Of a stretch of DNA of 64,000 nt, positions 1 through 11,215 are shown one piece after another (the first letter of the stretch is position 1; each line of letters starts with the position of its first letter). The stretch comes from Armillaria gallica. Taxonomy: Eukaryota; Basidiomycota; Agaricomycetes; Agaricales; Physalacriaceae. Both the position numbers and the translations under genes were made by a program. The notes beneath the pieces are model-generated. The model saw nothing but the letters and a program-made list of their open reading frames with translations, was not told the DNA's origin and made no database searches. The stretch covers positions 4,774,001 to 4,838,000 of the forward strand of contig JBANDB010000001.1 in assembly GCA_037576215.1 (NCBI GenBank), written 5' to 3'.

Positions 1-548
1 GTATGCTTGAGATAGGAATGCAATATCTCGGGAGCATGCTTGGAGAAAGGGCGGTGCACCACGACATTCCGAGCCCAGGACGCTGGTGAGGAGTGCAATG
101 TATCTCTCCAAAGTCCGCAGATGCGAGCTAAGACCCAAAGAGGCCCGGATAGGTCTAAACTATCACAAATTTTTGCTCGGTGGACCCACTTATCCCACCC
201 CAAGCTTGTCGAGTCGCAAACGAGATGGAAGATTTCGATGAGAATATCTCGGGGGATACGACGGACGGGAGCATAGATTGACACGCGACTTTCGAGGGCT
301 TCCAAGACTGCAGTTCGACGCAACTGGAGTTCTTGGAGCTGGGCGTCATACAAAGACCGCAGGCGTTCTAGCTCGGCAATTTCAGCATCGATAAGGGCAC
401 AGTCAGCGTCAAGCAATGACCGTGACCCGCGTAGAAGCTGCGAAACAAGGTCTTCGGAGCCCCGAATAGCTTGGAGATTATTTTGTACAGATGGCTCAGC
501 AGAAAGGAGGTTGACAAAACCGCAGTTGCTGCAGGTTATGCAAGACAT
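1..548 (-). CDS. Zinc-ribbon F-box protein, C-terminus beyond window edge
   Basis: An uninterrupted minus-strand frame runs from an ATG at 548 to the left edge, about 182 codons. It begins with a Cys-rich motif (MSCITCSNCGFVN, CxxCxxC), then a short helical linker, then an F-box-like segment with the core IRRIPRDILIEIFHLVC-type pattern near residues 105-120. F-box proteins of this kind recruit targets to SCF ubiquitin ligases through Skp1. It is a paralogue of the genes at 13711, 42882 and 49654 and starts at the equivalent methionine. No stop or frameshift is seen in the visible part; the variable C-terminal half is outside the window. The family assignment is firm at the paralogue level; ubiquitin-ligase function is inferred. 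Confidence 0.8.
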   Translation of the reverse strand, partial: MSCITCSNCGFVNLLSAEPSVQNNLQAIRGSEDLVSQLLRGSRSLLDADCALIDAEIAELERLRSLYDAQLQELQLRRTAVLEALESRVSIYAPVRRIPRDILIEIFHLVCDSTSLGWDKWVHRAKICDSLDLSGPLWVLARICGLWRDTLHSSPASWARNVVVHRPFSKHAPEILHSYLKH

Positions 549-1679
549 TGCCAAACGCTGGAATGAGACTAGTAAATTGTTGGAAGAAGATACGATAGCA
601 TAAATAACTGATAAATGAGTTTAACCCTGTCAGTGATGCTGAAAACTTGTTACTTATTTCAAGTCGAACTTTGAACTTGGAAGTCTTGAACGTTACGTTG
701 AAAGACTAAAGGGCAAAAGACGCACGTGCACGTTACTCGGAGCCACCGGTCCGCCTTATCCAGCGCTAAACTTTAAGACTTCTACCGCCATTCCCAGTAT
801 CTCTACATCCACTAAACGACTTATCCTGGTTCGAATCATCATCTGCAAATGATGTTCTCTTTTCGACCGCCACTACCACCTTGACGTGAACTCTCATGTC
901 TACGGCGCCGTCGCTACAACAGTGAAGCGGCGTGTAGACAAGGTATACCTCCGCGGTGGCCTTGCCAGTGACGAGTATGGCGAAATGATTTCCCTTCTCC
1001 CGAGTAAACAGCAGTCCAATCTCATCCTGGCACAGAACTGACCCTCGTTGCGTTGACAGAAGCGAGATCCTTCTTCAATCAGTAAGCTCAAAGAAGGATA
1101 TATCGGAATATCTCCTCAATCAGCAAGAGGGAGTCTGTGCATATGGTTCATCGATGGTCACAAAGACCGCATCTCACCTCGTGGACGGATAGCTAGCATG
1201 ACATCCACTTTTCGGAGGCACAATCTTTTGAGGTATGTATCCAGTTCTTTTCACATGTTACGAAACTAATTTGCTATCCAAGGAGGGGCTGCCGACCGTG
1301 TGCTCTTGGTTCATGGAGCTGAAAAATTCGTCAAAGCAGCGACTTCTTCTCCAGTGCACCACTTCCATGCCCCGATGTTAGGCGATGACCGACATATCCG
1401 AGTCTATCCTCAAGAAGCAGTGCGATCTAGTACTCCAGGAATACACGTGTATGCGCACCGTTAAGCGCACGACATTGTCACTTCCATGCCGGCTGCTCGG
1501 AACAAGCCCTCATTCTAAACATATATTCACGCCTAGAGACGTATCGTTCAGGTCCTTACTCTCCCACCCGTTACATTGTCCTCCCTTAAAAACATCTGCT
1601 CTTACGGTGTGTAAATCGTCTCAACATGCTCTTTGACGCATCTTAATTGTTACGCAGATCAGGGTTCTCGACTTCAGCA
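549..1679. other. Intergenic, with unassigned coding-like stretches
   Basis: No gene could be assembled. A plus-strand stretch at about 899-1042 reads openly and looks coding-like (GGLASDEYGEMISLLP), ending in a stop, and another open stretch lies at 1283-1463. I recognise neither. They may be relic exons, or upstream exons of the MYND gene that follows. Confidence 0.4.
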
Positions 1680-3089
1680 ATGATCAACAAACGTGCCATT
1701 GAATACGCCGACCTCTTCGTCGTTTCTCTCTCTAATCCGTATCGTCCTGTTCACTGCGCCCTGTTCTATGTCTCTTGCCTCAAAATATTCACCTCCACCC
1801 CGGAGACTATCCTTAGTCTGCAAAGAACCAGACACGACATCTTTGATACACTTGTTCGCTTCCTCACAGTCCCACGATCCCGGTCCGAGGCTCTTTCATT
1901 CGGGGCCTCCTTAGAGAAATGCGCCTGCGAGGTCGAAACCGACAGCGATCTCAAACTGATCCACAATCTTCGCGACTTTCGATACCCCAAATCGCAATGC
2001 ACGTTCACTGACGTCCTTGAGTCGATAATGGAGCTGGTCGTTCGTGCTATCATTCGTCCAGAGATAAATACAGGCATACCCGAACTCCGCAGAGTGGGGA
2101 GAGAAGCGCACAGGGCAGAGCGAAGCGGTCTCCAGGCGCAGTGGCCCACAAAGGCCGCCGATACATTCCCGCAGGGCGCAGACACTACCATGCACATGCT
2201 CTGGACGTGGATTGACCTTTACGAGGTCACACACATCATCACCTACCTCAACGTCCTTCTTCGGTCGTCCGGAAGCACCTTCATCTCGTCCTTCTCCAAA
2301 ATACCCCACTATCCTTCTCGCATCCTTGCCATCTTCGAGAAACGACTCGACAAGCTGAATTCGAGTAAATATCGTGAAGTACATCCCTTCGATCTAGCGT
2401 CGATACACGACTTTATCCGGCTTACGGGGACCGTGGGATCCGATTCGATGCGGAAGGATTTGGGGATAATGATGCAGATGGTGGTTCTATGGCAGCCTTA
2501 CGGAGAACCCCTCCTCCTCCTTCTCGCCAAAGCCCTCCGCATCGCATCTTCAACCTCCAATTCCCTTGTTTCGCGCTTGATCATCAAGGAACGCTTTCAA
2601 GACACCGGGGGGATGATACATCATATATATCTCAAGGACAAAGACGTCACACAGTACCATCCACTTTTCCTATCCGAGTCTCGCAGGATCGCAGCAGCGA
2701 TGAAGAGCCCTGATCCCTACGCCAGCACTGCAGCGGCTCTGAAATCTCTGCTGGATATGGACAAATGTGGGTTGTACGGCTGTTCGCAGACGTTCACCCT
2801 GGCGGGGAAGAGATTCCAGTACTGCGGGGGATGCGGGAAGATTCCGTATTGCTCCCAGGCGTGCCAACGTCGGGCATGGAAGCATCCTAGTGCGCCTCAT
2901 AAGGCTGTTTGTGCACCGTTGAAGAGGATATGCGACGTCGTTGGGATTACTGGTAGCTCGTGGGTGGAGATACCAACCAACGAATTTTCGAGAAAATGCA
3001 AAGAGGCTAATATCTCAGTGGATGAGGCAAAGATTCTTGTGAGGTGTCTTGAGGGTATGTTGGGGCGTTCCGCTTTTTATATGTCTTAG
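1680..3089 (+). CDS. MYND-type zinc finger protein
   Basis: The frame encodes about 469 residues from the ATG at 1680. The frame is open for 11 codons further upstream and a CAG acceptor ends at 1656, so the true start is probably in an upstream exon I could not place. The C-terminal third carries a MYND finger at about residues 368-412: paired CxxxxC and CxxC, then YCSQACQ, a tryptophan, and the closing H...H...C. MYND fingers bind proline-rich partners, and basidiomycetes have many such proteins of unknown role. The rest is a helical region without a recognised domain. The reading frame ends at 3089, but a GTATGT donor at about 3055 could splice to a further exon after 3177, so the C-terminus is uncertain. 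Confidence 0.75.
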   Translation: MINKRAIEYADLFVVSLSNPYRPVHCALFYVSCLKIFTSTPETILSLQRTRHDIFDTLVRFLTVPRSRSEALSFGASLEKCACEVETDSDLKLIHNLRDFRYPKSQCTFTDVLESIMELVVRAIIRPEINTGIPELRRVGREAHRAERSGLQAQWPTKAADTFPQGADTTMHMLWTWIDLYEVTHIITYLNVLLRSSGSTFISSFSKIPHYPSRILAIFEKRLDKLNSSKYREVHPFDLASIHDFIRLTGTVGSDSMRKDLGIMMQMVVLWQPYGEPLLLLLAKALRIASSTSNSLVSRLIIKERFQDTGGMIHHIYLKDKDVTQYHPLFLSESRRIAAAMKSPDPYASTAAALKSLLDMDKCGLYGCSQTFTLAGKRFQYCGGCGKIPYCSQACQRRAWKHPSAPHKAVCAPLKRICDVVGITGSSWVEIPTNEFSRKCKEANISVDEAKILVRCLEGMLGRSAFYMS

Positions 3090-3483
3090 ATGTTCTTTCT
3101 TCATGCTCCGATACATACCGTTAGATTTCTCCTTCGAAAACGTAGCATGCTTCATCCCTCTTCCTCGTTCGCAAAGGATGCGCGGTGGTTGTCAATCTGC
3201 GCTAACTCTCAAGTTTGGGCTCGGCAATCCTGGTCTGCCGCAAAAGAGGGTAACAAAATAACCAATGCACAAAGAGATGGAGACAAATCGCAGGCGCAAG
3301 CATGCAAGATCATCAGGCTCCGTTACCATCCAAGAGGATGAAGTACGTACTTATAGTACAGTCTTACTCTCCATCCGGATCATCCACACTAAGTTGCATC
3401 AGTTCCGCGAGCATCACCAGGAAGAAAACGAAACTGCACTTCTGAACCTTCGTGAGAGTGCGTTTGCTTGAAAATTCGATCTT
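3090..3483. other. Downstream of MYND gene; possible 3' exon
   Basis: An open plus-strand stretch of about 55 codons (roughly 3178-3341) lies in frame with a possible splice from the MYND gene. It has no recognisable motif. Otherwise nothing is seen. Confidence 0.3.
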
Positions 3484-3921
3484 TTACGCGTCCTCCCTCA
3501 CGGCTTCGTCCAGCTCGCGCAGGAGGTCGGTCAACGACTTGGCCTCAACGCTGTACCCTTCGTTCTGGAGACGCTGTAAAGCTGAAATGACCCAGTAACG
3601 ACAGTCCCAACTGTCACCGAGGGTGACCGGCGTCTCCTGGATAATTCGTTACGTTCTCCAGCTGGTCTTTAGGGATCAGTCCCACTGTCACTACGCCCAG
3701 GTACGCTGCGGATTTGAGGACGTCAGACACTTCCTGTGAACTGAAGCGTTCACATTGTAGTCGATTGTGGAGCCCGAAATCTGGTGAGCGTAGGCCTTTA
3801 TAGTACCTTTCCTAGTGAAAATTCTTTGACTACTCTTTGTGACGAGTATGGACCAGTGTTTGACTCGCATGGTTTTAGCGCCGCAATGAGCCACAGCGAC
3901 TGGGTAGACATCTTTAGCCAT
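3484..3921 (-). pseudogene. Frameshifted gene of a common basidiomycete unknown family
   Basis: Read on the minus strand from an ATG at 3921, three successive frames together resemble one protein of about 145 residues. The first has an HWSIL motif and a GTIKAYAHQISGSTIDY stretch. The second has a YLGVVTVGLIPKDQLENV stretch. The third has ETPVTLGDSWDCRYWVISAL and ends at the stop at 3484-3486. This order (HWS, GT..QI.GS..Y, YLG, D.WxCxxWV) matches a widespread family of small hypothetical proteins in mushrooms, to which I would not attach a function. Two frame changes, near 3770 and near 3645, lie where no intron fits, so the gene is probably dead. Sequencing error is the alternative. Confidence 0.55.
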
Positions 3922-4412
3922 GACGGTATTTGCTGGGGAAGGGACGTGTTCACAATTATTGTGGGATTAACTCAGAAGAGCTCAGAAGACTGACTGCGAT
4001 CCTGTAAAGCAATACTTCAGTCAAAGGAAATTCGACACTATCGAAGACGCGATGGTGGCTAAATTGATGTCAGCTTCCCAAAGCTGCAGTGACCCAGAAC
4101 TGTATACGAAGGCTTACAAAGTATGCTTGTCCTCAAAGGTAGCGCAGATAGTCAGCCTAAGCACGGCGTAAGACGAAAGGCGTTTGTCTTAAGGAGCAGC
4201 GCAACACCGTATCCGTGACTCGAAGTAAACATGCCGTATCGATTTGAAACGAACCGGAACCGGAAATCTGCTATAAAAGGACCTATCGACCAATATGAGG
4301 TGGTCGATCTGAGATCTATATCATTAGTGCTGGGCGAAAGGAGACAGTGACATCGACGACAATAAGTATTATGTTCCTTGCGAGCAATGAAGCACTGGAC
4401 ATCACGTCGTAA
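3922..4412. other. Intergenic, nothing recognised
   Basis: No open frame of note and no repeat was found between the two minus-strand relics. Confidence 0.5.
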
Positions 4413-5278
4413 TCAACATGGTCCCCACCCATAGTGGTCTCGCATTTCATTTTGGAGAGCGAACTCGTCTGTGTAGGTGTCCAAGAACTGCGAGACAAAC
4501 TCCTTCCATCCATCATCGTCGTGCTGATCTACCCACAACGTCATTAGATATTCCCACTGCTCTGGCATGAAGGCGGCCATCGCCCAGTCCAATATAGCCA
4601 CAACATCGTCGTTGGCTCCGATTATGATATTCCGACGAACAAGGTCGGCATGAGTGAATACAATCCGATGGTCTTCCTGGAGACGCTTCCGAAAATCAGC
4701 GCTCCAGATTCTGATGGATTCATGACCTATCATGCGGGAGAACCGATCTAGGAAGAAATCATTCAAAGACGCTTCGGAGTGAAATAAGTCGAAGAAAGAG
4801 TGGGAGATTAACGGGTCGTATCGTCTCCTTCCGGTGATGGCTGCTATCTGCCCAACAAGGTGGGGCGGTAGAGGGAGGGAACGTAGTTGTTCAACATAGC
4901 CACGAAGCTGCATTGTGATGTGAGCCTTTCGATTACTATCAAGATCAGGCCAGATAGCTTCGAGGGTCTTACCTGGAATATAATCCATGACAGGGTACGC
5001 AAGATGATATGGCTCCCCATGTCCCAAAGTCTGGCTCAGACCAATGATCCTGGATGTATGTAATAGGAATGGTGGGTGGCCCGGGTGTTTTTAGCGACGA
5101 ACAGCATCGTCTTGACCTCGAGTTCATCGAGAAAATTGTTTGTCTTCACAACAGTCCAAGGGCTGAAGCGATGGACCTGCTGCCCAAAGGAGACGTAAAG
5201 TTTACGACATATATAGTACAGTGGACCGTCTAAGTTCTGAAGCACAAAATATCGAGTGATGCTGAAGAGACGATACAA
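4413..5278 (-). pseudogene. Aminoglycoside-phosphotransferase-like kinase, probable frameshift
   Basis: The protein belongs to the APH/choline-kinase-like phosphotransferase fold common in fungi. The C-terminal frame (5027 to 4413) has the catalytic loop FTHADLVRRN, equivalent to HxDxxxxN, and the metal-binding AILDWAMA that takes the place of DFG. Before it comes YPVMDYIPGKTLE, the hinge region. The N-terminal frame (5278 to 5036) carries the lysine region and the ELEVKTMLFVAKNT helix. The two frames differ, and I see no acceptable GT-AG intron around 5030-5090, so I call a frameshift at that point. If an unusual intron joins them, the gene would be functional. The substrate of such fungal proteins is generally unknown; antibiotic resistance should not be assumed. 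Confidence 0.65.
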
Positions 5279-6412
5279 AAGATTGTGCCAGGGCCAAGAG
5301 CAGACCGAGGCGAAAATTAGTTCAGAATGGCTTCATACGAGTGTTCATTAAAATATTACAAGAACTTAAACGTAGCTCGAGTTCTGTAGGCCATTTCTGG
5401 CAAGCACGAAAACAAGACACCAGCGAAGGCAAAGCGAAGGTTGTTGGTGTTACCGGCGGTCCCAATCAGGTACAGCTGGAACGTGTGCGGCCCGGACATC
5501 CGACATTTAAGTTACCGTTGCTCAAACCGGCGACTAACTTCTCCGTCCTCTGTATCCTCCGCCTACTCTGCTAGCTGTACCTGCGCACTCAGACTCAAGA
5601 TTTGTCACGCTATTTTATTGATCCAATGCCACCTGTCACTAGTGCGTGGATTCAAACAAGTGTCCAAATTTCGGCGGCCTCTTGGACATCATCCGGTTCG
5701 GACGATCTCGTGAGTTTGTTGTGCAGTTGTTGTCGACCGGATTGATGGTTGAGCTTATGGTGTCGTGTGTCAGGGAACAAATGCAGCAATTTTACAACTC
5801 AATGATTGCCATTACGAATATCAGGTTTAAGCGGAAACATCATCACATCAAAATAACTGAATGACCGGAAATCGATAACTTCAATCTACGGCCCCCGTTC
5901 ATACCGCTGCTGCCGCAATGGCTTCTGGGTTATAAGTTCATGATTGTTTATAAATGCTCATGGTATCCCTGGATGCGCCGTTGCTACACTCAGATGGATG
6001 GCTATCATCGAAAGAAAAAAATCCAGAGCACATTAGCTGACGGCAAGTTCTTCCGCTCGTTACAAGCCTCCGTCTGAAATCTTCCGAATATACCATAAGA
6101 GGCTACCTCAGCTTCAGCTCTGGTATTTTGTAACTGCGACACCAGACGAGCGTTAACTTCTTCCCCAGGTCCCACACAATGATGTACATCCAAAGAAGAT
6201 CAGAACCATCAGTCTTCCAACAAGTCTCGAATACGTTCTCGGCCACTAGCAGAATCCGTCACTAAGTCGCCTCTACGTCTTTTGTATGATCGTTTAGCTC
6301 ATTTCTTGAAAACACTGAACCGACTCGGAATACGTAGTGAGATAAAAGCTGACAGTTTGGTAACATAGTTCCTCAGCACCAACGGTCCTTGCGACAATCT
6401 ATCTCATCCAAC
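5279..6412. other. Intergenic, nothing recognised
   Basis: Only short frames without motifs. The last 100 bases are presumably the promoter of the oxidoreductase gene that follows. Confidence 0.5.
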
Positions 6413-8110
6413 ATGAGTAACGCCGAACAAGCGCTCTCCTTCAGTAACATCTCGCTCCCTCATAGTCCAGCGGAGACGATAGTCTCGAGGACCTCGTCCA
6501 AGCTCGCGGATGTGAAACAAATGAACCCATGGGACGGGTACGAGAACGACGAGGTTCCCGAAAAGGTGCAGCCGCGCCTGGTGCGCAACTTGCGCTTGCA
6601 AGCGTTCTCGATCTATCGTCGCTTGTTCTCTGTGGTATTCATCACGAACATGGGGATTTTCATCTCGTACGCGATCCGGGGGTACAACTCGCAGAAAGTT
6701 GCACTGTTGGCCGTCTCGAATTTATTCATCGCGATTCTCATGCGACAAGAACTGGTCATTAATACGTTGTTTGCGGTCGCGTGCTCTGTACCTCAATCGT
6801 GAGTCGTTTATTCCTTTGGACTTTTGTAGTCTTGTTGACGAGTCGAATAGGTGGCCATTTCGGATTCGCAAGCTTGCTGCACGGGTGTACCATAACGGAG
6901 GAGTTCATTCTGGAGCGGCAGTTTCCGGTACCGTCTGGCTCATTCTTCTCTCAGTTCAAGCTACAAGGGAACTCGTTGACAACAAAGGAGTACGCTGTTG
7001 TGTCCATACTTCACCGTTCACTTGCTTACGGACCAATTCACTCTAGACATCGGTTGCAACGGTCGTGCTCACGTACATTATCCTAGCATTCTTGACGAGT
7101 ATCGTCATCTTCGCCCATCCTACTCTTCGAGTGAAGCGACATGACACGTTTGAACGCATCCATAGATTCATGGGATGGACTGCTACTGCGCTAGTGTGGT
7201 CACAGGTGAGGACAAGGTTCTGATTTGTCTTTTGGTCTCTTATTAATATAATGACTGCAGGTCGTCTTGCTCACGAACGATCACAGAGGCGAGAGGACCC
7301 TCGGCAACGCTCTCGTCCATTCAGCTCCGTTCTGGCTGATGATAGTTCTGAGTTGCTCGCTCATCCTTCCTTGGGTGAAATTGCAGAAGGTCCCAGTTCA
7401 GAGCGTCGTCCTCTCTGACCATGCTGTGCAGCTGTTCGTTGACTATGGTAAGACGGAGCATCCTTATGCATTTCTGTCTGTACTCAAATGCTTGAATTAG
7501 GCCCTCACCCAGTCCCTGGATCGTTCCAGCGTTTCTCGACGGATCCTTTGAACGAATGGCACAGTTTCGCTACCATTGCCGTCCCCGGAAAGACTGGGTT
7601 CTCTATCATCATCTCCCAGGCAGGTGACTGGTCGACGGAGATGATCACGAACCCACCGAAGGAGATCTGGGTACGCGGAATGCCGACGTGTGGTCTTCTG
7701 CGAATCGTGCCTCTCTTCCGAAGGGTGCTATTCGTCGCTACGGGGAGCGGTATTGCGCCATTCACGCCTCATATTATGAGCGGGAAGATTGACCACAAGC
7801 TGTTTTGGATGGCGCCCAATACGCGTGCGACTTTCAGTGATCCGTTGGTTGATATGGTACTGGAGAACAGTCCTGGAGCGATTGTTTATGGTATGATCCC
7901 ATTCGTCATGTATAGTTTTGTGCCCATCTCTCTTCTACAGATACTCGGAAGCATGGGAAGCCGGATATCATCAAACTGACACATCGTTTGGTGGATGAGT
8001 TCAAGCCAGAATGTGTCTGTGTGATCTCGAACCAGAAGTTGACGGAGAAGGTCATTTATGGCCTGAGGAGTAGAGGAATGCTCGCTTTCGGTGCCATATT
8101 TGATTCTTGA
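6413..8110 (+). CDS. TmpA-like transmembrane FAD/NAD(P)-binding oxidoreductase
   Basis: Six exons (6413-6798, 6851-6989, 7047-7205, 7261-7447, 7501-7890, 7941-8110) join in frame with GT-AG introns of 50-57 bases. The N-terminal half has several membrane helices, including FSVVFITNMGIFISYAI, and conserved histidines between helices (HNGGVHSG, RIHRFMGWT). The C-terminal half is a flavin/nucleotide-binding reductase module with LFVATGSGIAPF, the typical nucleotide-binding turn. Architecture and motifs match the integral membrane flavoproteins related to Aspergillus TmpA/TmpL, which affect redox state and development. It lacks the AMP-binding domain of TmpL. The gene appears complete and intact. 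Metal reduction is possible but unproven. The start was chosen as the ATG beginning MSNAEQ; an in-frame ATG 24 bases upstream is an alternative. Confidence 0.8.
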
Positions 8111-8699
8111 GACGATGTATGTGTAAGACTTCTCCCATGTAAGTTTCCATTGTATCTATGTAAACATCCTGCGTAATCTAATAACCCGTGCATCGTATTT
8201 TCATTTACATTTCCGAGCTTGGTTTCTGTCAAACACATTCGCGCTTGAGGAACATGCAGTAGTGGCACTCTTGGGTTTTCAGCCTGGATTTGAGTAGTAT
8301 CCTTATATCATACGAACCACTTTAACACTGATGCCAACGGCAAAATATTTACTCACTCAGGCTCAAAAATCAGTACAATTCACCGGTTAAGCGCGTCGGG
8401 GAAAGCGGCATGCAGACGGCATCGACTTGTCCTTACAATCGCACCAAAGAGATGACATGAAACCCAAAAGACAATCATATTCAAGGTATCCCACGTATAT
8501 AGATGCCTCATATAACGCCAATGAAATACAACAAAGGAATCAATATTCCGAATCAAGAAATAGGCCATAAGCAAGGAACAACTCATTCCGCCCCTGTCAG
8601 AGAACACTTTAGTGTCTTCAACTTCGGGATGAGTACTGTACTCACCAAGTTCCCGATAATATTCTGCCCGCGGTCCATTGTCGCACATCAAGCAACCAT
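8111..8699. other. Convergent intergenic region
   Basis: Lies between the 3' ends of the oxidoreductase and the first KLRL-tail gene. Nothing else is recognised. Confidence 0.5.
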
Positions 8700-8958
8700 T
8701 TACTGGCTGAAAAAGCAAGTCGTAAGCTTCACGACACTACGAGATACGATGCTATACTACTCACAGGAGCGACAAGGTAATGTCACCGTTAACCTTGGCC
8801 TGGATAGCAATCTCGACCTCGAGGTTAAGGTCAAGACGGAGCTTCAAGGCTGCGGGGGGTGCAACAGCCTGACGCTCAGAGCGACCGACGATTTGTCCAC
8901 CGAGGACGGAGGAAGATTGAGTAGGTGCGAATTTGGTAGCGGTTTCTGGGGCAGACAT
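8700..8958 (-). CDS. Small KLRL-tail protein, copy 1
   Basis: Two exons: 8958-8765 and 8706-8700. The first codes MSAPETATKF, a polar region with SSSVLGGQIVGRSERQAV, then the shared tail (LKLRLDLNLEVEI ... NGDITLSLL). A phase-2 intron of 58 bases splits the codon for the final Leu, and the last exon adds only Gln and the stop, where most sisters add Glu. If the intron is kept, the donor GTGAGT gives TGA at once, so both forms end almost identically. The product is about 66 residues, with no signal peptide or hydrophobic helix. The tail alternates apolar and polar residues, as in a long beta strand followed by an NG turn and a second strand. Codons are strongly C-ending. I recognise no domain; function is unknown. 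Confidence 0.75.
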
Positions 8959-8994
8959 GTTGATACTGAAGAAACTATGCTAGGCAGGTCAGTG

Positions 8995-9002
8995 CTTTTA
9001 TA
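8995..9002 (-). promoter_or_regulatory. TATA box of KLRL copy 1
   Basis: TATAAAAG on the minus strand, about 37 bases before the ATG at 8958. The same octamer precedes most members of the family. Confidence 0.7.
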
Positions 9003-10126
9003 TGAATCCGACCCCCTGCGGACTAAGACCAGGGTAATAGCGACGGGATTCTCGCGCCGTATTGTGCGCAAACCGGGTGCCTCGTAGTAGCAACTTAACT
9101 TATTTCGGTTTCGAAGGCGAGGAAGCTGAAGTTGGAGATACGTAACACTATTCATTTCATAAAAAGCTGCGTGGAGCAGCGTTTGGTTGACACCTGTCCG
9201 CTGAAAGGTTCGAGGCCTTCGGACAAGCGGCTCGGCGTGGAATGAAACGTCCCGAGCGAGTGGGCACCGAGTCTGTTTTCGTCTTGTAAGCCTGGCCGCT
9301 TTGAAGCGATCTCTCAAGGGAATGTGAAAGGTATGGGTGTTTGTGGGTCCAGCACAAGGGTCCAGACAAGTAAATTTCTTTTCTCGGTAAGTGAGAATGC
9401 GTATCGAGGACCATCGAGTTGGTAGTAGCGACAGTAACAGTTGCCAACACGTGTAATTGACTCCAGCAACTTCTTTTGCACCAGAGTATAGGCCAGCGGC
9501 GCCTTGGGTCTGGAGTAACAATACACTTCTCTTCCGAGTCATCCGAAGGAAAGTTCCTGTATCAGGCGCCAAGTATTACTATTTCCTCTGTTGCAGAGAG
9601 ATTTGTGAAAACTGATGCCGCCCTAGGCCTTGTATTTCTCGAATTCTGATATTTACTCCCATGCGGCTGGGCCTTACATTGTCGCCATAGCATAAGTAGT
9701 TTTCGAGGAAACAGACTGTCATTGCTTCCAAGAGGCCGGATGTAGTCGGCTGAACCCGTAAGTATCACTGGCGACCTTATATTGGTCGTGAGTAGATAGA
9801 AACTCGGTAGCAAAGTTCACGTGCGCTGAATTGAAGAGTGAGTCTGCTCGCAAGTTCGCTGTAGCACAGAAGATAGTGACTAGAAAGTGCTTGGAGAGTG
9901 TGTTTGGCCGAACATTGCCGCTTCGTCATTTAGAGCTCCGCTTCAAATAGTCCGACAGCTTTTAGTCGCCGCTTGCACTCTCGCGTCGATCATCGATGCA
10001 ACGCGCTCCATTGGATTCACCTGGATCTACCTTGTAACCAGATCAGAAACTCCTCACTATCCTACGAAATTGTGCATAAGCTTCTATCAGTATACTGAGC
10101 GGCACTGAACCTCAAATTTCTTTCAG
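9003..10126. other. Intergenic; long frame judged spurious
   Basis: A 242-codon minus-strand frame (9572-8844) crosses KLRL copy 1 in another frame and has no family resemblance; I do not accept it. A CAG acceptor ends immediately before the ATG at 10127, so this stretch may contain a 5' untranslated exon of the next gene. Confidence 0.4.
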
Positions 10127-11215
10127 ATGCCCCCGTTATCTCAAGAACTCATCGAGGACATTATCGATCTCCTCAGTGACGATCGTGATTCACTCATTTC
10201 TTGCTCCTATGCCTCTAGGATATTCTATCCTCGTACCCGCATGCATCTCTTCTCTTCAGTGACGTTCTCACAATGTGGCAGCTATCGCGACCTATCTAGA
10301 GCAAGGCTTCTCGCCGAAACGCCTCTAGTTGCGATTCAAGTAAAGCATGCCCAAATCGACCATTGCACAACTATCTCTACTCTCTTCTGGCCTGCAACGT
10401 CTTCTCTGTCGTCCCTCGTTTCTTTGGATCTCAATTTCATTCGCTTTAGCGAACCCAACGATCTGCACATAGCTGTTCTCTCTCTCCCTCTTCTCAAAGA
10501 GCTAAATATCAAGCAATGCTACTTTGAAGAGTTGGGGTCGAGTATCCCGACCTTACCACCCACCAGTCCTAAGCTCGAAAAACTGTTCATTTTGTATGCG
10601 AAAGGGTCACATGTTCTACTGGATCCATTGATGTCACTCCCCAGCGTATACATGGACTCTCTCGTTCAGTTATCCTTGCAGGACCCTTCTTCGAAGACAG
10701 ACTTGAACCAATTAATTGAGTACTCGCACTGTACGTCGAAGAAGCTGGAGACTCTCTCTTTGGCGTGGATTGATCAGGGTAAGCAAATCCCAATCTTGAC
10801 TGAGAGCTCAAAATCTGATCTTGCTTTTGTAGTTGCGCATATTAAGCCTCCTACTCGACACCTTTACCTGGCGAGACTAAAGGAACTAAACATCGGAATC
10901 ATGCATGAAGAAATGAACATGAATGTCCGGGTCATGCAGTGGCTCGTGCAGTCCCTCTTACAGCCAGAGTCTCGCGGTCTACGCAGACTCACGTTACGCA
11001 TTTTCGTGAACAGGTACAACACGGGATTTTCAAGCAACGCGTGGCTGGAGGTAGATCGCATGCTGCCAAAGACCAGGATCGACATTGTTTGGGTTTGTAA
11101 AGGATTCAAGCACAGGGATTTGGATCATGCGAGTCGAGAGATGGTAAAATTAGCCAGACGCCAATTTCCGGAAGCTCACAACAGAGGAATGTTGGAGGTG
11201 ACAGTGTGCACTTGA
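10127..11215 (+). CDS. F-box-like protein with divergent leucine-rich region
   Basis: Single exon, 362 residues. The first 45 residues (LSQELIEDIIDLLSDD..SLISCSYASRIFYPRTR) form the F-box-like helix pair typical of mushroom proteins, where LPxELIxxIIDxL is followed by a Cys/Ser-rich helix and 'RxxLF'. The remainder has irregular leucine-rich segments such as LSSLVSLDLNFI and LPLLKELNIKQC. Such proteins are presumed substrate adaptors for SCF ubiquitin ligases. Unlike the other F-box genes here it lacks the N-terminal Cys motif, so it belongs to a different subfamily. A splice acceptor abuts the start codon, suggesting a leader intron. Confidence 0.75.
   Translation: MPPLSQELIEDIIDLLSDDRDSLISCSYASRIFYPRTRMHLFSSVTFSQCGSYRDLSRARLLAETPLVAIQVKHAQIDHCTTISTLFWPATSSLSSLVSLDLNFIRFSEPNDLHIAVLSLPLLKELNIKQCYFEELGSSIPTLPPTSPKLEKLFILYAKGSHVLLDPLMSLPSVYMDSLVQLSLQDPSSKTDLNQLIEYSHCTSKKLETLSLAWIDQGKQIPILTESSKSDLAFVVAHIKPPTRHLYLARLKELNIGIMHEEMNMNVRVMQWLVQSLLQPESRGLRRLTLRIFVNRYNTGFSSNAWLEVDRMLPKTRIDIVWVCKGFKHRDLDHASREMVKLARRQFPEAHNRGMLEVTVCT

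Noticed and set aside
1385..1636. 83-codon frame just before the MYND gene
   Set aside because: No similarity recognised, and it cannot be joined in phase to the MYND exon by a good splice site.
8844..9572. 242-codon minus-strand frame
   Set aside because: Overlaps KLRL copy 1 in another frame, has no motif, and the overlap is explained by strong codon bias in copy 1.
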